Shown piece after piece: positions 20,864 through 31,328 of a DNA stretch of 64,000 nucleotides. Positions within the stretch are counted from its first letter, which is position 1, and each line of letters opens with the position of its first letter. The notes below the pieces were generated by a model. The model was not told the DNA's origin. It saw nothing but the letters and a program-made list of their open reading frames with translations, and did not search any database. The translations under genes were made by a program, and so were the position numbers. The DNA is from Caulochytrium protostelioides (lineage: Eukaryota; Chytridiomycota; Caulochytriomycetes; Caulochytriales; Caulochytriaceae): the NCBI GenBank assembly GCA_003615045.1, contig ML014161.1, forward strand, positions 55,646 to 119,645. The letters are read 5' to 3'.

Positions 20864-21805
20864 TTAGACCTTGAAGGGAACGTAGCGGCCGACAACGATG
20901 GCGTGGTCACGCTCGTAAGGCTCGAGCGTGATCTGCTCCTGAGGCTTGATCTTCTCCTGCTGGAGCTCCTTGACCTCGCGGGCAAAGACGGTCGCGGCAT
21001 CGACGGTCGAGTCGATACAGTTGGCCTTGATCGAGATGACGATGTGGCCAGCCGCCTTGAGGAACATGTGGGCGTTCATGGTGATGATACGGGCTTGGTC
21101 GGGCTGGGCCACGTCAGCAAAGATGACATCGACCATGCCGATGAGCATGCGGTACTTGCTGGGGTGGCGGGCGTCCTCGATAATGGGGATGATGTTGGTG
21201 CGCTTCTTGGCCATGTTGATGAGATCGCGGCCGGGACGGTGCGAGAACTCGACGGCGTAGACGAGACCCTCGGGGCCGACGATGTCCGAGACGTGGGACA
21301 CGGAGGTACCCGAGGCCGCACCGAGGTAGAGGACCTTGGCGCCCGGCTTGATGTGGATGTGGTCCAGACCGCCGAGGATACCGGCGGCCAGCTTGGAGCG
21401 GAAGGGGTTCCACACGCGGTACTCGACCTTGCCGCCCTCCGGCGTCTCGACGCTGATGCGCTTCTCGCCGTAGACCGACTCGCCGGGGACCATGTTGCGG
21501 GTCACCAACATGTCGTCCTTGCCACGGGCAATGAACACGCCCTCGTGACGGTGGGGCTCGACAACCACCTTGTTGCCGGCGCCCTTGGCGCCGAGGCCGC
21601 CGCGGCCACCACCGCGGCCACCACCACGGGCACCACCGCGGGGCGCACCACGGCCGCCGCCGCGGGGAGCACCACGGCCACCGCCGAAGCCACCGCGGCC
21701 GCCGCCGCGGGGAGCACCGCGGCCGCCGCCAAAGCCGCCACGGCCACCCCCACGGGGAGCACCACGGCCACCGCCGAAACCACCTCGGCCGCCGCCACGG
21801 GACAT
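20864..21805 (-). CDS. NOP1: Fibrillarin, box C/D snoRNP 2'-O-methyltransferase
   Basis: Catalytic subunit of nucleolar C/D snoRNPs, which methylates rRNA 2'-hydroxyls; 313 aa. Residues 1 to about 78 form a Gly/Arg-rich (GAR) domain made of [15 protein letters not shown] units. The Rossmann methyltransferase follows, with the SAM-binding loop [29 protein letters not shown] and the conserved [13 protein letters not shown]. The end ([16 protein letters not shown]) is typical. The GAR coding pattern continues in frame for 12 codons upstream of the chosen ATG ([10 protein letters not shown]), up to a CTTGTAG at 21841. A short upstream coding exon is therefore possible (see findings). Confidence 0.95.
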   Translation of the reverse strand: MSRGGGRGGFGGGRGAPRGGGRGGFGGGRGAPRGGGRGGFGGGRGAPRGGGRGAPRGGARGGGRGGGRGGLGAKGAGNKVVVEPHRHEGVFIARGKDDMLVTRNMVPGESVYGEKRISVETPEGGKVEYRVWNPFRSKLAAGILGGLDHIHIKPGAKVLYLGAASGTSVSHVSDIVGPEGLVYAVEFSHRPGRDLINMAKKRTNIIPIIEDARHPSKYRMLIGMVDVIFADVAQPDQARIITMNAHMFLKAAGHIVISIKANCIDSTVDAATVFAREVKELQQEKIKPQEQITLEPYERDHAIVVGRYVPFKV

Positions 21806-23510
21806 AGCGCCACCGCGACCGCCGCCGCCACCTCGTGGTGCTACAAGCGCACAGCAGAAGCGGAGGTTGAGTCAATCACATCGTCGCATGAAAGAACGTA
21901 AAAAAAGGTGAGTCGAGAAGAATGTGGGCAGCGAGTTTCATCCGAAAGGTGCAGCAAGCCATGCAGAGAGACAGAGATACAAAAACTGGCCGGGACAGCG
22001 CCTGCTGACGTGATCCACAACGTATCGCACGTATCGGGCACACATTGCTCGATGTTCAGCGCACGAGCGCACGGCTGCAAGGGCCCGAGAGGCGACCGAA
22101 TGTCGGTCGTCAAGAGCCTGTCCACGGCACCGCACAGAATCGTTCGCTCGCGCATGGCTGCTGAACGGATTAAAGACCCGCCCGCCACGTGCCGACAAGT
22201 TCTTTGGTGCCGTATCGCATGGGACCGCGCGCGACCGTGCACGAACGTGTCGGTAAAGGTATGTGCGCGGACGATGCGTCAGCTGGTAGCTGGACAGGGA
22301 CGCTACAACGACCCCTAACGGATTTGCATCCGACGTGAGCCCACAGGGAGCTCGATGGCCGCGTGTCGCATGCATGTCATTACGCATGGCACACACGGCC
22401 CAGCATGATGCGAGATGTATCCGCTACGTCGGTACGTGGTCAATCGCGTCGGCTGTTAACTGTCTCTCTGCCGGCTTCTACAGGCAAGATTATCCGGTCC
22501 TCAGGGCCGGCAAGGCTCGGGCGAGGCGGGCGAAGAGGCGCATCAACGTACTGAAAGCCATTGTACTAAATCAGAAAAGGAAAGGGATAAGGAGGAAGGG
22601 ACACCAGAGTCGGAGACGTTGGTCGACAGTATGGTCTGTGCGAGACAACGAGGAAGGGTGACAAGTCCAGGGGTGTGACGAGGTCCAAGTCGCGATAAAA
22701 CCGACTCGAAGAAGTCCAGTTCAGCTCCAAAAAAAAAATCAGGTTCGCCGTGCACGTCCAGACCCGTGAAGCCCTGTCGCCGGCTGGCGCGTCCCCGCCA
22801 TGCCGACGGGTCTGTCGAACGCCCAACCAACGACCCCATGGTAAACCCCTTCTGGCACGGGTCCAGAACGGCGTGGCCCTCCGCTCCGCTCGCCGCTCCT
22901 GTTGCGTTGGATGGAATGCCTCGCATACTCTCCCATGCCCCCTCGTCCCCCTCGCCATCCATCGGCGACGACGCCGGCGTTGACGACGGCGCATGCCGCG
23001 CGCATCGTCGGGCATTCGCTCTCGGACACGGAGCGGCGTCCCGCGAGCGGCGGGGACGACGGCAGGCCGCCGGAGTGCCGTGCCGTGCCGTGCGCGGGCA
23101 TCGGCGGCGGGCACCGGCGGCGGGCATCGGCGGCGGGCGGCCTGGTCCCGCCCAGCGGCGCAGCAGCCCCCGTCCCGAAACTCAGCTCAGCTCAGTCAAG
23201 TCGCGCAGACGCATGCGCGGGCTCGGGCGGGCGAGCCGGCATGGAGCCGGTGGGCGACACAGACTCCGCCGCATCGCAGCGCCGGGACGGCGTGACCACG
23301 CCGCACAGGGCGCAAGAACGCCACGGCCGCTTGCACAAGCGGCGGCGGCGTGTGTGGGAGGACCGGTGGGCGTCCCCGTTCGTCGGCAGGCCCGTGTCGG
23401 ACTTTGAGTGATGCCGTGCCGGGCGCGCCGCCCCCCCAATATTTTTTCTGGTGCGTGAAAGGCTCGCCGGACATTTACCATCCATGTATGTTTCATGTAA
23501 GTCACTGAGC
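21806..23510. other. Intergenic region upstream of fibrillarin, no other gene recognised
   Basis: On the minus strand this contains the fibrillarin leader, with CT-rich tracts near 21895-21925 and 21970-21990. The remainder is mixed composition, with an A9 run near 22731 and GCC/GGC-rich sequence at 23050-23170. Open frames on both strands lack recognisable domains. Confidence 0.5.
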
Positions 23511-26500
23511 TCAGCTGGCCACGAACGGCGCGTCGTCGGAGGCACGTGGCCACCAATACTTGGGCGTGATGATCTCGTGCCAGCGGTGATACTTATGGCC
23601 GCGCGTGCCTTCCGAGAGGAACTGCAGGGGGAAGATGTATGCGGCGGGGATATCGCCGGGCCCGGCCGGGTAGGTCGCATACGCGGCCTGGCCGGGCGGC
23701 GCGACACGGAACCGGCCGACTTGCAGCTCGGTGTCAGTAATGCCGCCGTGGGACAGGCGCGCGTACCCGATGCGCTGCAGGCCGCGGCTGGCGATGTACT
23801 CACACCAGCGGTCCCAGTCGTCCTCGTAGATGTCCTCGAGCCGGCCGCCATTCATGAGCAGGCGGTAGATCTCGTGCTCCATGCCGACGTCCGTCACCAC
23901 GTAGCCCAGGAAGATGATCGGGTGCTGCGCATGCCGCGCCAGCTCGGCGAGATAGGTGGTCTGCTGGCGGCGGTCCTCCAAGTTCTCGGATTGGCCGTTG
24001 TGGGAGACTATGACATCGACGGGCTGGCCGTTGACGTCCAGCGTCGCAAAGATCGCCGGGGCCAGCTCGCCCACGGGGCTCGGCAGCAGATGGTGCGATG
24101 ACGACAGGATCGGCCACTTCGACAACAGCACGGCGCCCCACGTGTGTTTGGTGGGCGCCGGGCCGTAGTCGGCATACATGCCCAGCCGCTCGGCCAGATA
24201 CTGCGTCAGATCCCGGTTCGCCATAATCGGCCGCATCGTATCGGTCTCAAGCAGGCCAACCACATCCAGTTCCATGTCTTCGATGAGGTGACGCATGCGG
24301 TCGTGGCTCGAGTAGAGGTCGTCGTCAATCCCGAAGTGGACCGTCCAGATCCCAGCGGTGATGACCTGCTGGGCCGCCGGGTGCGTCGGCTGCGGGGTTT
24401 TGCGGCGCATGATGCGGCCCGTAACGGCGGCGCCCGTCAGCAGTGACAGGAGACCCAGCACGCGCCACAACTGCGGATGCGGTCGTTGCCGCTGAAGAGG
24501 CGATGTCGAGACCCGGGCCGCGGGCTGGCCATGGACGACGCCGCCCGCCGCGCACAACACCTGGATGAGCATTACGAGCCACGTGCGTTCACGCAGCAAG
24601 AACCCACCGGGCACAAACTCGTAGGCGACCGTCCAAATGGCCGAGAGGAAGAGGGTGATGTAGACGAGCGAGCCGACGACGAACACGCGCTTCCGCTGCA
24701 CGTGCGCCGTCTGCTCGAACACCGCCGGCAACTGCATCGTCTGCCACGCGACGTACACATTGCCGAGCGCGAACGCCACATATCGAGAGGCCCTGGTGGG
24801 CACATAGATGGGCAAGGCATACAAGGCCATCACGCCCGCGGACGCCGCGGCCCACGCGAAGCGGCTCTGGGCCCACTGCGGGCGTTGAGTCCACGCCACA
24901 AGCCCTAGCATCATGGCGGCTGTCGTGACAACGCCGCCAACCAGCGGATCGACGTTCTCGGCGGGCGTCCCGTCCACCGTCCACCGCGCCACGACCCCGC
25001 TCTCGGTCAGCAGGGTGTGCACGCCATGCAGGGTCGCGCCATACGCAAAAGCGGGGCCACGCCAGCCGACCTCGCGGGAGGACGGGGCCGTCTTTGCCGA
25101 AGTTACCGCTGTCGCCGGCGCGGCGACCGAGCGCTCCTTCTCACGCTGCCCGATGACCGCCGCTGGCTGAGAGCGCGGATGGGCCACCAGAGCGCTCGGT
25201 GAATAAACCACGGCCATGGCGACAAAGGTGAGCGCGATGCCGAACAGGTTGTAGCCGCCGCTGAGCGCATCGTTCTTCATGACGGCCCACACGGGGTTAT
25301 TAGAGTAGCCGTGGATGCGGGCAATGTTGTTGAGAAGAAGCCCGAGCACGAAGGCCGCTTGGGCTTCGTGTCGCGTTGCGGCGGCGGCATCCGTCAGATG
25401 CAGCGCCCACGCCACAAAGCTCCCGAACAGGCCGATCCCGTTCGCCAGGAGCCGGAGAACCGGTGACGGCGACCATGTCGCCAGCAGCGCCACTAGGCCC
25501 AGCAGCTCGAGGTTGCGCCGTCCGCCAAGCGAGACGCGGCGCACGGCCGCGTTCGTCAGCAGCATTGGCGCGCACATCGACAGCACAAACACCTCGGCGC
25601 CCGAGATGCCCATGTTGTACAGGGGAAAGTACCACACAACGATCGGATGGCTCGTGAGGACACTCCAGAAGAGAAAGGCCAGATAGGTCTGCGCCATGGT
25701 GCGAACTAGGGTCGGCGGCGGCGAAACGGCTGCCGGCTCCCCCGGTCGGACAATAATGTCTGCCATGCTTGGATCCGCCGCTACCAGCGGGGCCCGATCC
25801 GTCGATGTACTCCGTTCACGAAGATGCCGTCGGCGACGATGCAGCGTCGCGCTTTTGGCGATCAGGGTCTTGGCATCCATGCTTTCGCCTTCGTTGTCGC
25901 TTTCACTCGATGAAGTCACGGCGTACGAATCAGCCTTAGCATCCGCCGACGGGCCAGAATGCGTTCGATGCTGTAGCTGCTTCCACCGCCTGAAGACCAT
26001 GAATCGTTCACATCATGATGCGGAAGAGGGCCCAAGGGGGAACCAGAGCGGGGTTGTAGGGAGGCCAAAAGGGAGAGGGGGGCAAACGCAAGGTGAGTAA
26101 TCATACTCTCTCTCTCTCTCTCTCTCTCGTTCTTTCTTTACGGTGACACATGGCGCTACATTCGCCAAAGATTCATGATCAGTCACGCACTCGCATCTGT
26201 TCACTCCTTCTTCACAAACGATCGAATTTTCTCGCTAGTACCTCTTGTGATCGTTCATGGCGGCAGGGGACATCGGGTTGGGGGCGAGCTGGAGATGCAG
26301 GTCGCGCGCGTCGATGGCGGTGATGGCGTCGAAGCCGACGTCAATCAGCACGACGGCCCATTCAAAACAGGCATAGTACGAGTAGGCGCCCGGCACGCGG
26401 TGAACCTTGTGCAGCAGATAGTAGTAGACGAGGCACGGCAGGAGGCTCATGAAGGCGATGATTGCACGGGTGCGGTACTGCGGCGTGCGCGTCACGGGCC

Positions 26501-27047
26501 GCAACGACAGCGCGTCCAAGCTCTGGAAGCGGGCCTCGCGGTTCGACTGGACCGTCAGCAGGATCATATATACAAACCCAGCCACGAGATACACGATCAT
26601 GCCGACGTCGTGGATGAGACCGTTGTTGGTCGACGTAACGAAGACCCAGCCGGCACAGGAGAGCGTTCGGATCAGCCCGACGACGAGGGTCGCTTTGGCC
26701 AGCCATCCCGCGGTGTGCTGCCCGTCATAGCCGGGGACGCGGCTGTAAAGCGTGTGGTTGATCCAGAGCATGAGGAAGCGTGGCGTCGCAGCGAGCGCAA
26801 TGCCGATCTGGAACAGGTTGCGATCGGGGAAGTAGTCGCCGGTCACAGCCGAGACGCTGGGCCACCACTCGTCGGGGTAGCCAAACCACTCGTTCTTGAT
26901 CACGCCGTGCCAGTGATAGTGGTAACTGCTCGCGAGTGCCACCAGGAAGCCGCCCAGACCAAAGAAGGTGTGCAGATGCACGATGGTGGCGGCCGAGACC
27001 CCGTCCAGGGCCCAAGGGCCCGATGCGGACCCCGTCGACTTTGCCAT
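23511..27047 (-). CDS. CWH43: Cwh43-type GPI-anchor lipid remodelling protein (PGAP2 + PGAP2IP), two exons
   Basis: I join exon 1 (27047-26242) and exon 2 (25989-23511) into 1094 codons. Exon 1 encodes a six-helix Frag1/DRAM/Sfk1-like PGAP2 domain (about residues 1-268; GVIKNEWFGYPDEWWPSVSA is its lumenal signature). Exon 2 encodes roughly ten further membrane helices (about 310-790) and a lumenal endonuclease/exonuclease/phosphatase-like domain (about 810-1075, with VVGLLETD and VIVSHNGQSEN). Yeast Cwh43 has exactly this order and swaps the GPI lipid for ceramide in the ER; animals encode the halves as separate PGAP2 and PGAP2IP genes. Each exon also ends or begins with its own stop or ATG, so an ORF-only reading would give two genes. 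The in-frame splice argues for one. The alternative is two adjacent genes 235 bp apart. Confidence 0.8.
25990..26241 (-). other. Predicted CWH43 intron (252 nt)
   Basis: On the minus strand the donor reads AAGAG|GTACTA and the acceptor GGTCTTCAG|GCGG. Both cut an AGG arginine codon after its second base, so phase is kept and the protein reads HKR-RWKQ. More than 100 nt upstream of the acceptor are pyrimidine-rich and contain no other AG, which is a strong acceptor-like feature. The intron contains in-frame stops and a GA microsatellite. Confidence 0.75.
26104..26129. repeat. (CT)n/(GA)n microsatellite
   Basis: About twelve uninterrupted CT dinucleotides lie inside the predicted CWH43 intron. 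On the transcribed strand they read GAGAGA. Confidence 0.9.
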
Positions 27048-27489
27048 CGTTAGTCTGAAAAAGATCCGGAGCGAGGCAACAGGTGGTCACGGGGGTATCA
27101 GGGTCGGAAGTATGGGCAGGAAAAGCGAGAACGCCCGTCATTGGTGCCAGTCACGCGTGGAGCGGGTCGAAGGCGCCCCATCGACACCTGCATGTGCAGA
27201 GGTTGGCCGAGAAACGTCCTCGTGTTGTTCTGCCACGAGGATCCGACGCGTAATAGGCAGACGCGTGTCCCGAAGCACCCACTTCACTGCGGCGATGAGT
27301 CGTCATCAGCGACTCCTGGATCGCTGTGCACCCGTGAAGCGGCGGATCGCGAAAGGCGGATCGCGCAAGGGGCGTGGCGCAGCCATTCATGTCGGATTTC
27401 AGGACGCGCGGCTTCTCGAAGTAACGATGATCGAAATGATAGAAAAGAATTGGATACAGAGCTGGAAGCGACAAGGCCCAGTGAGTCTC
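27048..27489. other. CWH43 upstream region
   Basis: This is the 5' flank of CWH43, bordered by the start of a Fanzor-like repeat. No gene is seen. Confidence 0.5.
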
Positions 27490-28200
27490 GGTGCTCAAGA
27501 CGCCTGACGTCGTGGGCATGGCCAGATCAGGACGATCGGGCTGACCAGTTATACTTGAGCGCCGACTTCATGGCCTCCTTTCCAGGGATCTAGCGGTGTT
27601 GTGCATCCCCTTGTTCAGTGGCGTTTGTTCGGCGGGTAAGGGCAGGGTACGAGGAGCCCTTGTTCGTGCAGCCCAGGCTGCGCCCCAAAGCGCCTATCTC
27701 CGCGACAGTCGTGTCGCGGTATTTCCGTGACGATGGTGTTGCTTGGCAATAAAACGCTTTCCTATTGAAGGACGGAGAAAGAGAGTGGAGAGTAAACGCC
27801 TAGAGGCTCACCCCTGGCGAGCGTGCCATCCTCAGCTCCCCATGGACTCGCGGGCGGGATCGCCCCATGGGGGAATCAGGATTTCGGCCCCGGATTTCCA
27901 TTTGGAGGGGCGAAATCACCTCTGGTGCTCCTGTCACTTCAGGGCGTCCAGTTAGAGGGCATCGCGGGTACCTTCCCTGGTTAAAGTAGCGTCCGTGCTT
28001 ACTGCGCCACTCACCGGAAGACCGGTGACGCGTTTCCGCCATGCGTTTCATTGCTGACCAGAGCGATACATCTGGTTCCGTAACATCCTGGTCGATGAGT
28101 TCCGGACGATTCGGATGCATGCCGAGACGAATCTGACCAAGGGGCACATCCGGGACTCGATAGCCGTCGAGACAGATGTCAATGAAGACAAGCGGTAGAG
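27490..28200 (+). pseudogene. Decayed Fanzor/TnpB-like element fragment (copy 2)
   Basis: Three blocks match copy 3 (36.8-38.1 kb) in the same order. 27493-27607 pairs with 36813-36922 at high identity. 27903-27987 pairs with 37038-37120. 28085-28200 translates to NILVDEFRTIRMHAETN followed by a degraded tail, the RuvC-II block also present in copies 1 and 3. The RuvC-III part is missing and the coding frame is broken by stops. Between the first two blocks this copy carries about 180 bp more than copy 3. The remnant is therefore internally deleted and non-functional. Blocks 1 and 2 may be the N-terminal half of the nuclease or other element sequence; I cannot assign them. Confidence 0.55.
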
Positions 28201-29326
28201 ACTCAGATATCATCAGAGGTCCATCGGTGTATTTCGCCAGCTTCCGCCATTTGTGATTGATTCCAAGATACATCATTCACATGGCGCTGAGGCCAAAAAA
28301 AAAAAAACGCCCACATGCAGCGGAATAGAGCATACGTGCTCGCGTATGTCCTGTTGGACATGCGCTCCTATTGGGCGAGGCGCGATCATAACAAACGAGA
28401 AAGGGGTGGGGAGCTCGGAAACGGACTGTTGCTGGCTCCTCCGTCCCGCCAGGGGGACCGCTCACACCGCACCGAGATCTGAGCACGCCGCTTCTCGCCC
28501 TTTAGGCTTGGATGCTGCCGGAATGCGGGGCAACAGCATCGGCCCGAGGTGGGGCCACTCCGGCCGATGTGAAACCGATGCGAGCGTGGATTCGGTGCCG
28601 CAGACCGCGAGCGAGGCCGAGTGTCCGCCCTGGCGAGGCTCGCGAAGCTAGCGAGACGAGCGAGGCTAGCGAGACGGGCGAGACGGGCGAGGCTAGCGAG
28701 ACGACCGCGACTCGCCTGTCCGGGAGGTGTGTGTGGGTGGGGCCAAGCACGGGCCGCACACACACACGCCCGCTCGTGCACCACCGGCGCGAGACTTGGC
28801 GCTCGGCGGTGGCAGCGCCCAGCGAGACGACGGCGTCCGTGACGATGGTCCGCGGGCTCAGAGCCCAACCGGGGGCGATCGCACAGGGGTGACTCAAACT
28901 CAGACGGCTGCACGGACCGACCAACGCCGCCTCACCGGAGCGGACGAGTGGTGGTGGCGACGGGGCCGCCAAGCCATGCTGGATCGTCGTGGACGATCAT
29001 CCCCGCGCCGCCTGCGCGATCTTGGTCGAGAAAGCGCACGTGGCCCAAGGATCGATCGACGATCTTGCGGTCGACGTGACGATATCGCCCTGAACGGAGG
29101 TTGGCGCATCGGCGCAAGATGGGGAGTCGCGGTATGATCTAGAGTTGACGCCGTGGCTATCGTCGGGTGTCGGCATAGCATCGCGTGTTTTTTTCTTCTT
29201 TCCTCTTTAAGATCACCGCTGGACGTGCTTTGAGTCCGCGATCGTGCCGTCACCGTCGTGGTTGCGATTGATTGATTCGTTCCTTTACTTTTGTCTTACC
29301 CTTCCTTCATACCGTTTTTCCGTAGG
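28201..29326. other. Intergenic region and RSP4/6 leader
   Basis: Contains an A-run near 28295, the tandem array at 28620-28710 listed separately, and a T/C-rich leader (29190-29326) ending in TTTTTCCGTAG immediately before the radial spoke ATG. No gene is recognised. Confidence 0.5.
28620..28710. repeat. GCGAGRCKNGCGAGGCTA short tandem repeat
   Basis: Units of about 9-18 bp built from GCGAGACG, GGCGAG and GCTAGCGAGACG are repeated in near-tandem. The plus strand gives Ala/Arg/Leu-rich and Glu/Thr/Ser-rich translations without domain character. Confidence 0.7.
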
Positions 29327-31216
29327 ATGCCGCAGGAAAACGAAGGCGCCCCGGGCGTCGCCGAAGCGGACACCGCCGGCAACCCATACCACTGGCTCAA
29401 CCAGAAGGACACCTACAAGCCCGTCTCGGAGCGTCCGGCCCAGGATGTCGAGTTCCAGAACGCCAAGAGCTACCTGCAGAGCGTATCCATGAGCTCCGAA
29501 TCGGGCGTGAGTTTGTATGAGCACATGACAGAGCTCGTCGCGCGGCTGCTCGAGACGCGGCCCAAGGACGCGCTCGCCGATATCGAGGCCATCTCGGCCC
29601 AGGTCAAGCGCCGCCGCTTCCCTGCCGACCGTCACGTGGTGGCGCAGCACTTCACGGCCCCCAGCGCGACGCTTGAATCGGCCAAGAACCAGATCGCACT
29701 CTTTGAGGCACCTGCGGCCGATGAGGCGCAGCAGCTCCTGCTCCAGCAGCAGCAGCAGCAGCTTCAGGGCCAGGAGCCCTGCGAGATCCCCGATATCCTG
29801 TCGCTCGCACAGCTTTGGGAGTGGGCCGGCGTCAGCCTTGGGCCCGAGCGGACCTTCACCTTGATGCTGTCCATCCGCCACATGACCCAGACGAAGCCCG
29901 TCAAGTCGGTGCGCTTCTGGGGCAAGATTTCGGGCACGAAGGCGGACTACCTCATCCTGGAAGCCGAGCTGCGCGATGATGTCGACGAGGCCGATCTCGA
30001 TCCCGCTGACCTGGCGGCTCCGGCTGTGGAGTCGGCCTCGGACGCGGCGGCGGCGGCGGCGGCGGCCGAATCGATGGCCCAGACGGTCGAGATCGACCCG
30101 GAGACGGGTGAGCCGCGGCCCGTGCTGGTGCAGGTCCGCCAGACCGGCCCCAAGCCTCTACCGCGCGAGGTTGGCGACGGTGCGAACCGCTATGTGTACT
30201 ATGTGGCGACGGAGCTCGGCAAGACGTGGCTGCGCCTCCCGCAGGTGGTGCCCGAGCTGCTGCAGGCCTCGCGCCGCATCAAGAAGCTGCTGACGGGCGA
30301 CCTGGAGCGCCGTCTGCAGACATTCCCGGCATTCCCGGGCACCGAGGCGGATCTGCTCCGCTGCCAGATCGCGCGCATCTCGGCGGCGACCGTCATCAGC
30401 CCCGCGGGATACTATGTGTTCGACCCGGAGAACGACACGGTGGACGAAGCCGACATGGACCCGACGAAGATCATCGTGAACCCAGAGTTTGAGACGGTCG
30501 ACAACGACGCGCTCGGGCAGCTGAACAAGTGGGTCCACCACATTCCCTACATCCTGCCGCAGGGCCGCGTGACGTGGGCCAACCCGGCGGGCGACGAGGC
30601 CGCCGCTCAGCGCGACGACGCCTCGGGCGCTGAGGACCGCGAAGACGAGGACGAGGAGGGCGCGGACGGCCAGAACGACCCCGAGCAGGGCCCCCCGATC
30701 CTGTCCCCCGTGACGGCCGATGCCGAGCTGCCCGGCGCCGTGCCCGCGTGGTCGGTGCGCGTATGCAGCACGCTGTCGCGTCCGCGACACTCGCCAATCG
30801 CGCTGTTCTCGAACCGCTGGCCGGGCGCCGCCACCGTTGCGTACAACGACAAGTTCGTCAACATCTACGTGGGCGACGGCGTCAAGGCCGGCGCCTACCA
30901 GTTGCCGGTGCTGCCCGACGTCCAGAACGAATGGGTGCCGGAGCCGACCGAGGAGGAAGAGGAGCAGGCCGCCGCCGAGGAAGAGGCCGTGCGCCAGCGC
31001 TACCTGCAACTGCAGCAGGACGCCTTCGTCAACGGCGAGGAGGTCCCGCCGCCGCCGGTTCCTGCGTTTAAGCCGCCCAAGGCGCTGCTGCCTCAGACCG
31101 ACCCGACGCTCGAAGAGGAGAAGGCTTGGGAGGAGCAGCAGCGCGCCCGTGCCGAGGAGGACGCGAGTGAAAATGGCAGCGAGGAGGGCAGCGATGCAGG
31201 CAGCGAGGAGGCCTAG
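29327..31216 (+). CDS. Radial spoke head protein, RSP4/6 (RSPH4A/RSPH6A) family
   Basis: Structural component of the axonemal radial spoke head, which transmits signals between the central pair and the outer doublets, 629 aa. After a Gln-rich run near residues 145-155 (QQQQQQLQGQEP) the family signature begins: EIPDILSLAQLWEWAGVSLG, then MTQTKPVKSVRFWGKISGT and YLILEAELRDD. YVYYVATELGKTWLRLPQV, TGDLERRLQTFPAFPGTEA, LRCQIARISAATVISPAGYY, WVHHIPYILPQGRVTWANP and FSNRWPGAATVAYNDKFVNI follow, all hallmarks of RSP4/RSP6. Both termini are acidic and low-complexity. The frame opens slightly upstream at 29291, but the ATG at 29327 follows a good acceptor-like sequence and gives a cleaner start. RSP4 and RSP6 cannot be told apart here. 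The gene supports a flagellated life stage. Confidence 0.93.
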   Translation: MPQENEGAPGVAEADTAGNPYHWLNQKDTYKPVSERPAQDVEFQNAKSYLQSVSMSSESGVSLYEHMTELVARLLETRPKDALADIEAISAQVKRRRFPADRHVVAQHFTAPSATLESAKNQIALFEAPAADEAQQLLLQQQQQQLQGQEPCEIPDILSLAQLWEWAGVSLGPERTFTLMLSIRHMTQTKPVKSVRFWGKISGTKADYLILEAELRDDVDEADLDPADLAAPAVESASDAAAAAAAAESMAQTVEIDPETGEPRPVLVQVRQTGPKPLPREVGDGANRYVYYVATELGKTWLRLPQVVPELLQASRRIKKLLTGDLERRLQTFPAFPGTEADLLRCQIARISAATVISPAGYYVFDPENDTVDEADMDPTKIIVNPEFETVDNDALGQLNKWVHHIPYILPQGRVTWANPAGDEAAAQRDDASGAEDREDEDEEGADGQNDPEQGPPILSPVTADAELPGAVPAWSVRVCSTLSRPRHSPIALFSNRWPGAATVAYNDKFVNIYVGDGVKAGAYQLPVLPDVQNEWVPEPTEEEEEQAAAEEEAVRQRYLQLQQDAFVNGEEVPPPPVPAFKPPKALLPQTDPTLEEEKAWEEQQRARAEEDASENGSEEGSDAGSEEA

Positions 31217-31328
31217 TACGCTTGGTTGTTCACATTTTCATTCCGTCACGTCCTGTTGATACGATTCGACGTGGCCGTCACGTGGCCTTTTTTAGTAAAA
31301 TTTATCTCACACTCAGACTTTGTTTCAG

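Noticed and set aside
26235-27047. Stand-alone PGAP2 gene
   Set aside because: A phase-matched intron joins it to the downstream PGAP2IP-like frame in the Cwh43 order. Kept as the alternative but judged less likely.
28620-28710. CRISPR-like direct repeats
   Set aside because: Units are short, contiguous and variable, without spacers; the locus is an ordinary tandem repeat in a eukaryotic genome.
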